A stretch of 64,000 nt of DNA from an uncultured Eggerthellaceae bacterium (lineage in GTDB: Bacteria > Actinomycetota > Coriobacteriia > Coriobacteriales > Eggerthellaceae). How positions within the stretch are numbered: position 1 is the first letter of the stretch; each line of letters opens with the position of its first letter. The translations under genes were made by a program, and so were the position numbers. Where the stretch lies: positions 99,580 to 163,579 of the forward strand of contig CAUDUM010000007.1 of NCBI GenBank assembly GCA_958452575.1, given 5' to 3'. Under the pieces are notes generated by a model. It was not told the origin of the DNA and did no database searches. It was given only the letters and a program-made list of their open reading frames with translations. Positions 32,849-44,725 of this stretch are shown in pieces.

Positions 32849-33565
32849 CTACTCGCCCTTGTCGGCCTTAGCCTTGAAAGCGGCGAAGATGCCGGCGGCC
32901 AGCGCGGCGCCCACCAGCGGGGCAACGATGAACACCCACACCTGGGACAGCGCGGTGGCATCGCCCTGCGTCAGCATGGCGAGAGCGGGTCCGAAGCTGC
33001 GGGCGGGGTTGACGGAGGTGCCCGTCAGCGGAATGCCCATGATGTGCACGAAGGTCAGCGTCAGGCCGATGATGATGCCGGCGAAGGGAGCCGTCTTGGC
33101 GTCGGCGGTGGAGCCCAGCACGGCAAGCACGAAGATGCAGGTCAGGATGATCTCGACGACGACGGCGCCGATCATGCTCAGGCCAGTGGTGGACGCCTCG
33201 TCAAAGCCGTTGCAGCCCAGGCCGGTCACTAGCGCGCCGCCGAGGGTGGTGCAGTTGACGATCAGCAGCAGCACGAACGCGGCGATGATGGCGCCGACGA
33301 ACTGCGCGATCCAGTAGCCGATGAGATCCTTGCCCGACAGGCGCTTGTCCAAAAACAGGCCCAGCGAGACGGCGGGGTTAATGTGGCAGCCCGACACGTT
33401 GCCGATGACGAACGCCATGGCGATGATGGACAGGCCGAACGCGAACGCGATGCCCAGCGTGCCCAGCGTGGCGCCGGCGATGGCGGCGCTGCCGCAGCCG
33501 AACAGCGTCAGGACGAACGTGCCGAGCGCCTCGGCGCCGTACTTCTTCATCGAAGATGCTTCCAT
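32849..33565 (-). CDS. Aquaporin (AqpZ-type MIP family channel)
   Basis: A 238-residue six-helix channel for water or small neutral solutes. Both half-helix motifs are present: SGCHINPAVSLG after helix 2 and GTSVNPARSFGPAL after helix 5, with the selectivity-filter Arg after the second NPA. The NPARSFGP form is typical of water-selective AqpZ rather than glycerol facilitators. The ATG at 33565 (MEASSMKKYGAE) has GAGAGGAAG five bases upstream on the minus strand; the longer in-frame region up to 34048 is low-complexity and not coding. Confidence 0.93.
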   Translation of the reverse strand: MEASSMKKYGAEALGTFVLTLFGCGSAAIAGATLGTLGIAFAFGLSIIAMAFVIGNVSGCHINPAVSLGLFLDKRLSGKDLIGYWIAQFVGAIIAAFVLLLIVNCTTLGGALVTGLGCNGFDEASTTGLSMIGAVVVEIILTCIFVLAVLGSTADAKTAPFAGIIIGLTLTFVHIMGIPLTGTSVNPARSFGPALAMLTQGDATALSQVWVFIVAPLVGAALAAGIFAAFKAKADKGE

Positions 33566-34184
33566 TGTCTTCCTCTCTATCCTTAAAAAATGCGCCGGAC
33601 AATAATGAGGAAAGCTCTGAACTGCGTCAATGCGTTCAATTTTAATTTGAAACCTCATCGGTGACATTAAGGAAGGGAAGGTTTGACGCCGGGGAGGGGG
33701 GTTGGGGCATACGCCCGCGATGCTGCGCCGTCGACTGTGTTGCCGTCCCCGGCCGCTGCCCGTACTGCCGGACAGATGCCCGCGCCGCCACCCCAGGCCG
33801 CTGCCTGTGCCCTTCGGGCAGCCGCTCACGCCGCAGCCCGTGTTGTCGTCCCAGACCGCTGCCAGCACTGCCGTCCGTGTTGCCCTGTCCCGTCGCCTGT
33901 TCGCTCTCGCACGCCTTCGGGGTACCGCGCGCCTTGCAAGGCCACCGCCCGAACCCCGCCCGAACCCCGCCCACCTTGATTTTCGCTTGCGCTTTACCGG
34001 TTCGAGGATGGCCGACGTCGTGCATCGCCTACAATAGCCAACGGTCACGGCAGCACCGCCGTTTCGGATCGAAGGCGAGAGGCGTCTGGAGGGCCGCTTT
34101 CAGCGACGCCCGATCAGCCGCAGGATGCGCTCCGGTCGCGTGACGGGCGGCGCGCCTCGTTTCGGGCGCAAAGGAGATTCGCAT
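33566..34184. other. Long gene-free spacer between aquaporin and glmS, with repeats
   Basis: No gene is supported. A stretch of about 34 bases beginning GTGTTGCCGTCCCCGGCCG (33737) recurs with few changes at 33840, 103 bases on. The surrounding 33730-33905 is rich in GCTGCC/GTTGCC words, similar to the spacer upstream of crcB. A TACAAT box at 34030-34035 may be the -10 element of glmS. Confidence 0.5.
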
Positions 34185-36038
<1,854 letters not shown>

Positions 36039-36127
36039 GGGAGGGGGCGGAGTCCGAAACGGCGTGCGGACGCGGTGCAGGACGCCGCCTCGCGGATGAT
36101 GGGGTCTCCGATCGCGGAAAGGGAGCC

Positions 36128-36661
36128 ATGGAAGACAATCTGGGCATCGAGGGCCAGGTCGGCTTAGGGGTCGACATCGTCGAGATCGAGCGGATGAAGC
36201 GGATCCTCGCGCGCACGCCGAGCTTCCGCACGCGCATGTTCTCGGAAGACGAGCGCGCCTACTGCGATGCGAAGGCGACGCCCGAAGTGCACTACGCGAC
36301 GCGCTTCGCCGCCAAGGAGGCCGTGCTCAAGGCTCTGGGCACGGGTTTCACGCGCGGGATCAATCCCCGCGACATCGAGGTCAAGCGCACATCGAAGGGG
36401 CGCCCCTACGTGTCGCTCACGGGTCGTGCGCGCGAGGTGGCGCACGAGGCGGGCGTGCGCGAGCTGCCGATCTCGCTGTCGTTCACACATTCCGAAGCGG
36501 TCGCCTGCGCCATGGCGATCACTGAAGAGAGCATCCGCGCCTCCGAAAAACGCGTCGACCCCATGGCAGAGCTGGCCCAGCAGTTCAAGGAGGCCCGCGC
36601 CCTCCTAGACGAGATGGATGCCCCAGACGTTCAATCCCCGACTTCGCAGCCCGTCGATTAA
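36128..36661 (+). CDS. acpS: Holo-[acyl-carrier-protein] synthase with C-terminal extension
   Basis: Transfers 4'-phosphopantetheine from CoA to the serine of acyl carrier protein. It holds the family motifs GVDIVEIERMKRIL and FAAKEAVLKALGTG (metal-binding Asp and Glu) and ISLSFTHSEAVACAMAI near the end of the fold. The enzyme is normally about 120-130 residues; this one is 177, with an extra charged tail (about 130-177) that is predicted helical and then Pro/Ser-rich. ATG 36128 follows GGGAGCC. It is probably expressed with glmS. Confidence 0.92.
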   Translation: MEDNLGIEGQVGLGVDIVEIERMKRILARTPSFRTRMFSEDERAYCDAKATPEVHYATRFAAKEAVLKALGTGFTRGINPRDIEVKRTSKGRPYVSLTGRAREVAHEAGVRELPISLSFTHSEAVACAMAITEESIRASEKRVDPMAELAQQFKEARALLDEMDAPDVQSPTSQPVD

Positions 36662-36732
36662 TTGGTCCGATGTTTTGCGATCTCGGTACTTCGTACCGCT
36701 CTTCATGAGGTTTTGCGTTTCGAGCGGCGCTT

Positions 36733-36795
36733 CCGACCCCCGAATAACGCTTTTTCTGGATATTCGAGTCAAAAAAGACGTTATTCGGGGGTCGG
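36733..36795. repeat. Perfect 17-bp inverted repeat
   Basis: CCGACCCCCGAATAACG (36733-36749) pairs exactly with 36779-36795. Runs CTTTTT and AAAAAAG just inside can extend the stem with a bulge. A diverged second copy occurs 180 bases downstream at 36931-36990. Confidence 0.85.
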
Positions 36796-36930
36796 CTCTT
36801 CAAAAAAACGCCCGAGCTGGCTCGCGGGTTTGAAGCGTCGACGGATGACGGACTCCTGAACTGGCGTTTTGGTTATGTGCAGGAAGCCTCCCGAAACAGG
36901 TTCTCTACGAAAAGGTCAATGCGGGCTGAT

Positions 36931-36990
36931 CGACCCCGAAAAACGCAAATAATGGCTGGGTTATCCAAAAAATGCGTTATTTGGGGTGCG
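36931..36990. repeat. Second, imperfect copy of the GACCCC-GAATAACG hairpin
   Basis: CGACCCCGAAAAACGC (36931-36946) and GCGTTATTTGGGGTGCG (36974-36990) form the same kind of hairpin as 36733-36795 with mismatches. The two lie in a 415-base spacer without any supported gene, in front of the 3' end of the nuclease-like gene. Confidence 0.7.
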
Positions 36991-37076
36991 ACGGGAGTCC
37001 TGGACCGCGATCGGATGATTTTGCGTGCCGAGACCCCATCGCACTTCAATCCGTGGAGTTTTGCTAGATCGTGGCG

Positions 37077-38066
37077 TTACGATAAAGGGTGAAAGCGCTT
37101 ACGCTCTTCCCACTCGGGGCTTCGATAGAACAAGTCTCTGAGAGCCCGCTGCTTCGCTCCGTAGTCCCTGCAACGCGGGCGGAACTGCGTTCCGAGTAGT
37201 TTAGCCAGCTCTTTTGCTATCGCCGTCATCTGGGGGAGGTTGTTGTATTGCATTCGCGTAACGGTGATCACTGTCGTGTTCGCAAAAGCGAGGGCTCCTC
37301 TCCGCGCGGCGTCTGAGGCGATTCTTGCAGAACCCGTATGTTCCATATCGCTGTCGTATTTGATGCCCAGCTTGCCGCTTTCCCAATAAAGGTCGCATTT
37401 GACGAAACCCCTCCCGGCAATCATCCGCTCTGACGGGGTCAGATTCAATCGGTAGTTCAGGGTTGGGCGCGGCAGGCCAAAGCCGCCTAGATTACAGGGA
37501 AGCGAAAGCAGCATCGCCAAGCGTGTTTCCGCCGGCGATGCCGAGTTAGGCAGGACGTAGCGCAGTGCGCGCAAAGCGTTTTTTCTGCCATGAGCCCTTG
37601 GTGAATTTTCGAGGAACGTCTGCAGTTTCCGGGGGGTTATGAGCTGCCTTCTTTTGAAGAAGCCCCCTTCAGAGCGCTCCGATAATGAATAAGTACCGCA
37701 AAGCTCGTATCCGAGCCTGATGAGATCAAGGAGCGCCAAAGAGTTTGCCACCTGCTCGAATGCGAGCTCGACGGAGCATGTATACAGGTCGTTGCCGATA
37801 CGGTAAAACGAACGGGCGGAGGATCTCGCCGAGTGAAGGTGATGGATGACAAGATCGGGTCTTTCGTTTTTCACGGCGGTGCTGGTTGTCGCGTGAACGG
37901 GGAGGCTGAACGTGTGCGGCAGCAGAGCGCCAAGGTTTGCGAGATCGCTTGCGTGAGCGGTTTTCGAGGGGAGCTTGAAAGAAGAGGAAACGATGCCGGC
38001 CGATGGCTTTCTGGGCGGGGAAAGCCAGTACTCGAGGGCGGTGATATGTCCGAGAACCATGGTCAT
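37077..38066 (-). CDS. Orphan protein with PD-(D/E)XK nuclease-like C-terminal region
   Basis: A 329-residue protein that I cannot assign with certainty. Its N-terminal half (ITALEYWLS, then SLPVHATTS, RIGNDLYTCSVELAFEQVANSLALLDLIRLGYELCGTYSL) has the look of AbiEi-like or regulator-like proteins. Its second half (SPAETRLAMLLSLP, GFGLPRP.LNYRLNL, VKCDLYWESGKLGIKYDSDMEH) follows the order of DUF559/Vsr-type PD-(D/E)XK nucleases. In the core strand, where relatives have E-x-D, this protein has IKYDSD, so activity is doubtful. Codons are less GC-rich than neighbours and it stands alone, both consistent with transfer. A minus-strand TATACT (38081-38076) nine bases before the ATG suggests a leaderless start. 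Confidence 0.6.
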   Translation of the reverse strand: MTMVLGHITALEYWLSPPRKPSAGIVSSSFKLPSKTAHASDLANLGALLPHTFSLPVHATTSTAVKNERPDLVIHHLHSARSSARSFYRIGNDLYTCSVELAFEQVANSLALLDLIRLGYELCGTYSLSERSEGGFFKRRQLITPRKLQTFLENSPRAHGRKNALRALRYVLPNSASPAETRLAMLLSLPCNLGGFGLPRPTLNYRLNLTPSERMIAGRGFVKCDLYWESGKLGIKYDSDMEHTGSARIASDAARRGALAFANTTVITVTRMQYNNLPQMTAIAKELAKLLGTQFRPRCRDYGAKQRALRDLFYRSPEWEERKRFHPLS

Positions 38067-38465
38067 GATTTGGCGAGTATATCACGGCAAAATGCCTGGT
38101 GAAACGGTGAATTTAGCCGCTGCGGAAAAATGATGGCCGCGTTGGATCGGGGCTGGATCGGCGTTGTTTCCGCGCAAGATCGGTGCAAGATCGGCATGGA
38201 ACCGATGTGGGATCCGCGCTAGGTTATTGCGGCTATCATGCGAGGATGCGGCAAAGCGGATGCGGATGCGGGCAACAGGAAGGCGATGGGGTGCTCGTGG
38301 GCGAAGCGGACGGTCTGCGAGAACGGTGGCTGGCTGTTAGGACGAGGCTGGCTGCTGGGAGCGAAACATGCGGTCAACGGGAGAGGTCGGCGCTGAGCGC
38401 GGTCGCGGAGCGCTATACTTGAATTGGATGCTGGGGCGCCAAAACGGTGCCGGGAGGAGGTCGCC
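38067..38465. other. Gene-free spacer with short direct repeats
   Basis: Short repeats occur: TGGATCGG twice and CAAGATCGG twice between 38140 and 38195, and GGCTGGCTG words near 38325-38360. A TATACT box (38414-38419) lies 47 bases before the nnrD start. No gene is supported. Confidence 0.45.
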
Positions 38466-39620
38466 ATGATCGAGATCCAAGGACCAGAGTCGATCGAGAA
38501 GATGCCGATCAAAACAGACGAAGCCGAGCTCGAGAGCTGCCTTGCCGATCAAGGCGATCTCGAAAGTAGCGAGGACCTTGTCGAGCGAAACGATCTCGAA
38601 AGTAGCGAGGGCCTTGTCGAGCAGGGCGATCTTGAAAGCAGCGACGACCTTGCCGATCAGGTTGACGCGGGCGCCGAAGACGGCCACGAGTCCGATTCCG
38701 ACACGACCCAAGATCTCGATCCCTCTGCGTCCGCTTGCGTCTACGATGCGGCGCGGCTTGCCTCCCTTCTTCCCGGGCCGGCGTCGGATGCTCACAAATA
38801 CTCGCGCGGCAAGCTGACCATCGTCGGCGGCGCTGCCGCGTATCCTGGTGCAGCGTGCCTTGCGGCGGCGGCCTCGCAGCGCATGGGTGCGGGATACACC
38901 GAGGTCGTCTGCGCTCCGGAGTCGGTGCCGACGGTGCGTGCGTTTCGCGCATCGCTCGTCGTGCGTTCGTGGGAGGATCTCGATTCCTCGTCGTTCGCGG
39001 ACGCGCGTCCGGGGCGGCCTGTCGCCTACGCGGTCGGCAGCGGCCTCGATGCGGCGGGTGATTCCGCCGTCGAGGCCAAGCGCCTCGTCCACCGTGCGCT
39101 CAAGCATGCCCACGCCCCTCTTCTCGTGGACGGAGGCGGTTTGACGACGCTCGCCTCCGACAAGGGGCGCCGTCTGATGCGTCGGCGTTTCGTCAACGGG
39201 TGGCCGACCGTCATCACGCCCCATGCGGGAGAGGCTGCCCGCCTTGCCGCACCGCTTGACCTGCCGACCGACGATTCGGAGCGGCTCGCCCGTCTTCTGG
39301 CGCTCGCCTACGGTGCGATCGCCGTGGTCAAGGGCCCCGACACGTTCGTCTCGGACGGCGAGGGTGTCGTGCGCGTGACCGAGGGCACTGCCGCGCTTGC
39401 CAAGGCGGGCACGGGCGACGTCCTTGCGGGGATACTGGGCGCGCTGCTCGCGCAGGGGCTCAACCCCTTCGACGCGTCGGTTCTCGCCGTCACGCTCCAT
39501 GCGCGCGCCGGGCGCCTTGCCGCCGATCGCCTGACCGCCATCAGCGTCATCGCCGAGGACGTCGTCGCAATGATCCCTGCCGCTATCCGCTCCGTGGCGG
39601 ACAAACGCATCCCGCGATAG
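38466..39620 (+). CDS. nnrD: ADP/ATP-dependent NAD(P)H-hydrate dehydratase with repeated acidic N terminus
   Basis: Repairs hydrated NAD(P)H by ATP/ADP-dependent dehydration. The ribokinase-like domain spans about residues 95-384: HKYSRGKLTIVGGAAAYPGAACLAAAASQRMGAG, ITPHAGEAARL and the nucleotide-binding GTGDVLAGILGALLAQG. Most bacterial enzymes carry an epimerase (NnrE) domain in front; here it is absent. In its place are about 90 acidic residues, including three units DLESSEDLVERN, DLESSEGLVEQG and DLESSDDLADQV (residues 31-66). ATG 38466 has GGGAGGAGG at good spacing and is preferred to the ATG at 38424. Confidence 0.88.
   Translation: MIEIQGPESIEKMPIKTDEAELESCLADQGDLESSEDLVERNDLESSEGLVEQGDLESSDDLADQVDAGAEDGHESDSDTTQDLDPSASACVYDAARLASLLPGPASDAHKYSRGKLTIVGGAAAYPGAACLAAAASQRMGAGYTEVVCAPESVPTVRAFRASLVVRSWEDLDSSSFADARPGRPVAYAVGSGLDAAGDSAVEAKRLVHRALKHAHAPLLVDGGGLTTLASDKGRRLMRRRFVNGWPTVITPHAGEAARLAAPLDLPTDDSERLARLLALAYGAIAVVKGPDTFVSDGEGVVRVTEGTAALAKAGTGDVLAGILGALLAQGLNPFDASVLAVTLHARAGRLAADRLTAISVIAEDVVAMIPAAIRSVADKRIPR
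38556..38663 (+). repeat. In-frame 36-bp tandem repeat inside nnrD
   Basis: Three successive 36-base units encode the 12-residue repeats of the acidic N-terminal region. Such arrays can gain or lose whole units without changing frame. Confidence 0.85.
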
Positions 39621-39626
39621 GCTTTC

Positions 39627-39682
39627 GCAAGCCGCAAGCCGCAAGCCGCAAGCCGCAAGCCGCAAGCCGCAAGCCGCAAGCG
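39627..39682. repeat. Heptanucleotide tandem repeat (GCAAGCC)x7 plus one variant
   Basis: Seven exact copies of GCAAGCC (39627-39675) are followed by GCAAGCG (39676-39682). The array starts seven bases after the nnrD stop codon. It is noncoding here. Confidence 0.95.
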
Positions 39683-39840
39683 CTCGCTCGTCGTCGGCCG
39701 TCAGCGCCCGCCGTCCGTTGCCCCGCGATGTGTCGGTTCGTCAACGGATCCCGATCGCGCCGCAGCATCCTCAAACGTCCCTATAATGAAATCAGCGGGA
39801 AACCTCCCGCAGCTCCATGCTTCCCAGGAAGGGGAATCTC

Positions 39841-40365
39841 ATGTACACCGAAAACAAACGAGATTGGGGCGTCATCATCGCGGGCGTCCTGCTGGTCATC
39901 TGCGCGTTCGTCTGCCTTTTGATGCCGGGGGTCACCTTGGTCACGATCACCATGATCGCCGGCGCGGGCTTTTTGGTCTCGGGCATCATGGACGTCATCG
40001 AATATGCGCGCTTCCGCAAGCAGCTGATGCTTTCGGGATGGGTGCTCGCCTACGCCATCCTCGACATCCTGATCGGCGCGATGTTCCTGCTGCATCCGCT
40101 GGCGTTCTCGGTGGTGCTGCCGTGGCTCATCGGCGGTTTTTTCATCGCGTTCGGCGTCTTCGAGATCGTCATGGCGGTCCGCGGCCGCTCCGCCGGCATG
40201 CCGATGTGGGGCTGGGCGGTGTTCTCGGGCATCGTCGGCGTGCTGTGCGGCCTGACGTTCTTCCTCAGCCCGGCGACACTGTCCATCTTCATCGCGCTGT
40301 TCATGATCATGCGCGGCGCGACGCTTCTGGTGTTCGGCTGGAACGCGGGGCGCATGCTCCTCTAA
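39841..40365 (+). CDS. HdeD-like DUF308 membrane protein
   Basis: A 174-residue, six-helix membrane protein of the HdeD/DUF308 family. The helix pairs with small residues (LLVICAFVCLLMPGVTLVTITMIAGAGFLVSGIMDVI, then LLHPLAFSVVLPWLIGGFFIAFGVFEIVMAV) are typical internal duplications of about 55 residues. HdeD of E. coli is linked to acid resistance, but the biochemical role of the family is unknown. ATG 39841 has AGGAAGGGG at suitable distance; an in-frame ATG at 39817 has no site. A perfect TATAAT (39781-39786) lies 55 bases upstream. Confidence 0.85.
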   Translation: MYTENKRDWGVIIAGVLLVICAFVCLLMPGVTLVTITMIAGAGFLVSGIMDVIEYARFRKQLMLSGWVLAYAILDILIGAMFLLHPLAFSVVLPWLIGGFFIAFGVFEIVMAVRGRSAGMPMWGWAVFSGIVGVLCGLTFFLSPATLSIFIALFMIMRGATLLVFGWNAGRMLL

Positions 40366-42612
<2,247 letters not shown>

Positions 42613-42741
42613 GCGCGGTTTTGACGACAACGAAAGAGGCGCGGTGCGGCGCTGGCGGCAGAGCGCATCGCGCACACCCGACCGCAGGACGGACGCGGCG
42701 GAGGAGCGTGGCGGGAATTATTGCGATTTCGAAAAATAATA

Positions 42742-42751
42742 CCCCCCCCCC
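42742..42751 (+). repeat. Homopolymer tract of ten C
   Basis: Ten C in a row follow AAAATAATA, just upstream of the CheB/CheR-PAS remnant. Long C tracts are rare in this window and prone to slippage. Confidence 0.9.
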
Positions 42752-42763
42752 GGTGATATTTGC

Positions 42764-43307
42764 CCATATAGGATGCTAAAAAGCGCACCCATGCGCTCTT
42801 CGTCGTCGACCACGACGCGCTCGACGCCATCTTGAGACGGTCAACGAGGAGCTGCAGGCAGCCAACGAGGAGCTGCTCACCACCAACGAGGAGCTGCAGG
42901 CTGCCAACGAGGAGCTCTACACGGTCAACGCCGAGTACGAGCAAAAGCTCGACGAGCTCACCGACACCACCAACGACCTGACGAACTTCCTGTCGTCCAC
43001 GATGATCGGCATCCTGTTCTTGGACAACAATCTCAATATCCGCAAATTCACCGAATACGTGGGCCGCGAGTTCAACATCATGGCGCATGACGTGGGTCGC
43101 AGCATCCAGATCGTCGCGCATCTGTTCCAGGACATCGACATCGTGGAGGATGCGGAGGCGGTTCTGCGCAGCCTCATGCCCATCGACAAGGAGGTCACGA
43201 CCGTCGACGGCAAAAACTACACGCTGCGCATTGCGCCGTACCGCACGACGGAGAACAGCATCGAGGGTCTGGTGCTCACCATCATTGACAGCATCGGCGA
43301 GAAGTAG
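42764..43307 (+). pseudogene. Decayed 3' remnant of a CheB/CheR-PAS hybrid protein
   Basis: From about 42836 one frame reads ETVNEELQAANEELLTTNEE and on through LQAANEELYTVNAEYEQK, the very characteristic coiled-coil that links CheR and PAS domains in chemotaxis hybrid proteins. A PAS domain follows (STMIGILFLDNNLNIRKFTE ... VEDAEAVLRSLM ... NYTLRIAPYRTTENSIEGLVLTIID) and ends with a stop at 43305-43307. No start, methyltransferase or CheB part remains; just upstream another frame reads THALFVVDHDALDAIL, consistent with a frameshift at the join near 42836. The remnant is about 470 bases of an original gene of several kilobases. No chemotaxis genes are near. Confidence 0.8.
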
Positions 43308-43357
43308 GGACTCGTCGGTTTTCCCGACAGACCAGGCGAAGATTCCCGGTTGCAAAG

Positions 43358-43394
43358 AGAGCCGATCCCAGAACCCCTCCGGGATCGGCTCTTT
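43358..43394 (+). terminator. Rho-independent terminator
   Basis: AGAGCCGATCCC (43358-43369) pairs perfectly with GGGATCGGCTCT (43381-43392), followed by TT. It isolates modA from the remnant gene. Confidence 0.85.
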
Positions 43395-43478
43395 CCGTTT
43401 GCCCTGCTTTCGGTTCGGCGGATCCTTTCGTTTTGAATATTGGCGATCGAAAATAAACCTTTTGGGAAACATAATCGC

Positions 43479-43512
43479 TTGACTATATAATTAAACAAGA
43501 ATAATATTCTTG
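43479..43512 (+). promoter_or_regulatory. Promoter of modA with overlapping palindromic operator
   Basis: TTGACT (43479-43484), a 17-base spacer and TAATAT (43502-43507) form a promoter. A perfect 17-base palindrome, CAAGAATAATATTCTTG (43496-43512), covers the -10 box, as expected for a repressor site. A second candidate -10, TATAAT, lies at 43486-43491. A leader hairpin TCCTGTCC/GGACAGGA follows at 43533-43553. The regulator is unknown; the dyad differs from the usual ModE site. Confidence 0.65.
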
Positions 43513-43584
43513 AACGTGGTACCGACGGGACGTCCTGTCCTTTCGGGACAGGAAGGGAATGGACCGAAAAAGGAAGGGATCGAG

Positions 43585-44475
43585 ATGAAAAAACCCATGC
43601 GCATCGTCACGGCTTCGGTGTGCGCGCTGGCGCTGGCGGGGTCGTTCGCGATGTTCGGCTGCTCGTCCAACACCGAGACCGCCGAGGAGCCCAAGGCCCA
43701 GGAGCAGGCAGCCGAGCCTGCCGAGCAGGTCGAGCTGCAGATCTTCGCTGCCAACTCGCTTGAGAAGGCGCTCAATGAGGTTCAGGCCCTCTACACCGAG
43801 CAGACCGGTGTGACCTTCGCCGACACGCAGTACGAGGCCTCCGGCACGCTGAACGAGATGCTGGGCGGTGGCGCCACCGCCGATATCGAGATCACGGCGT
43901 CCAAGGGTACGATGGACACCGCCGTCAAGGAGGGCTATGTCGATGAGGGCACCCGCTTCGACATGTTCACCAACGACCTGGTGATCGTTGCCGGCACTGA
44001 CTCCGATATCGACGAGATGACGCTTGAGGAGGCCGCTTCCGGCAACTACAAGATCGCCGTGGGCGATGACAACGTCCCCGCGGGCAACTACGCCAAGCAG
44101 GCGCTGTCCACCGTGGGCGCGTGGGTCGACGATGAGGGCACGGTCGGCGCCGAGTCCGACGGCAAGGGCGGCACGTTCGAAGGCACCCCGCTTGAGGGCA
44201 TGGTGACCGAGGGCAAGTCCGTGGGCGATGTGTGCTCCTATGCCAACACCGGCGATGTCGACCTGGCGTTCGTCTACAGCTCCGACGTGTACCGCTTCGG
44301 CAACGTGAAGATCGTGGGCACGGTGCCCGCCGACGCCTGCAAGGCGATCGTGTACCCGGCCGCCGTGTGCGCCGAGACCGACAATGCCGAGGCTGCCCAG
44401 GAGTTCCTGGATTGGGCCGTCAGCGACGAGGATGCGCTGAAGATCTGGCAGGAGTGGGGCTTCGAGCTGGCGTAA
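43585..44475 (+). CDS. modA: Molybdate ABC transporter, substrate-binding lipoprotein
   Basis: Binds molybdate (or tungstate) outside the cell and hands it to ModBC. The 296-residue protein has a lipoprotein signal (RIVTASVCALALAGSFAMFGC, with the lipid-bearing Cys at about residue 23), an acidic linker, and the ModA fold: LQIFAANSLEKALNEVQ, ASGTLNEMLGGGATADIEITAS, DLVIVAG and the ligand-site VGDVCSYANTGDVDLAFVYSSDVYR. ATG 43585 has AGGAAGGGAT upstream. Two strong hairpins stand between it and modB, so modA is probably made in excess over the membrane parts. Confidence 0.95.
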   Translation: MKKPMRIVTASVCALALAGSFAMFGCSSNTETAEEPKAQEQAAEPAEQVELQIFAANSLEKALNEVQALYTEQTGVTFADTQYEASGTLNEMLGGGATADIEITASKGTMDTAVKEGYVDEGTRFDMFTNDLVIVAGTDSDIDEMTLEEAASGNYKIAVGDDNVPAGNYAKQALSTVGAWVDDEGTVGAESDGKGGTFEGTPLEGMVTEGKSVGDVCSYANTGDVDLAFVYSSDVYRFGNVKIVGTVPADACKAIVYPAAVCAETDNAEAAQEFLDWAVSDEDALKIWQEWGFELA

Positions 44476-44494
44476 GCCAGAGCATGCCCGTTTG

Positions 44495-44574
44495 CTCCCG
44501 GGGCCGGCCTTCCTGAGAGGGCCGGCCCCGGGAGAAAAGGAGGATGGGTGAGGTTTTTGCACCCATCCTCCTTT
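44495..44574 (+). terminator. Tandem perfect 15-bp hairpins between modA and modB
   Basis: Hairpin 1: CTCCCGGGGCCGGCC (44495-44509) with GGCCGGCCCCGGGAG (44520-44534). Hairpin 2: AAAGGAGGATGGGTG (44536-44550) with CACCCATCCTCCTTT (44560-44574). Both stems are perfect and only one base separates them. A TATAAT box follows at once (44578-44583), which may restart transcription for modBC. Confidence 0.85.
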
Positions 44575-44577
44575 GCG

Positions 44578-44583
44578 TATAAT
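44578..44583 (+). promoter_or_regulatory. -10 box TATAAT upstream of modB
   Basis: A perfect TATAAT lies four bases after the second hairpin and 142 bases before the modB start. No clear -35 box is present, because the position is inside the hairpin stem. Confidence 0.45.
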
Positions 44584-44725
44584 GTGAAGGCTTCGCGTGC
44601 CGGGCGCTTCGGAGGGAAGCTTCCGGCACGCGAAGGCGCGCCGCCTCGTCGCGGACGCGCCGCCTGCCATCCGCCTTCCGCAAGGGGCGGGTCGGCGGGG
44701 CCTGAGAGGGGAACCGGGAGGATCG

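Noticed and set aside
33566..34048. N-terminal extension of the aquaporin by about 160 residues
   Set aside because: The extension is low-complexity and lies in repeat-rich spacer; a strong ribosome site precedes the ATG at 33565, where the first channel helix begins.
34125..34184. Earlier in-frame start for glmS
   Set aside because: Cys2 must be at the N terminus for glutaminase activity, which fixes the start at 34185.
39627..39682. CRISPR array
   Set aside because: The repeats are seven bases long with no spacers; it is a simple tandem repeat.
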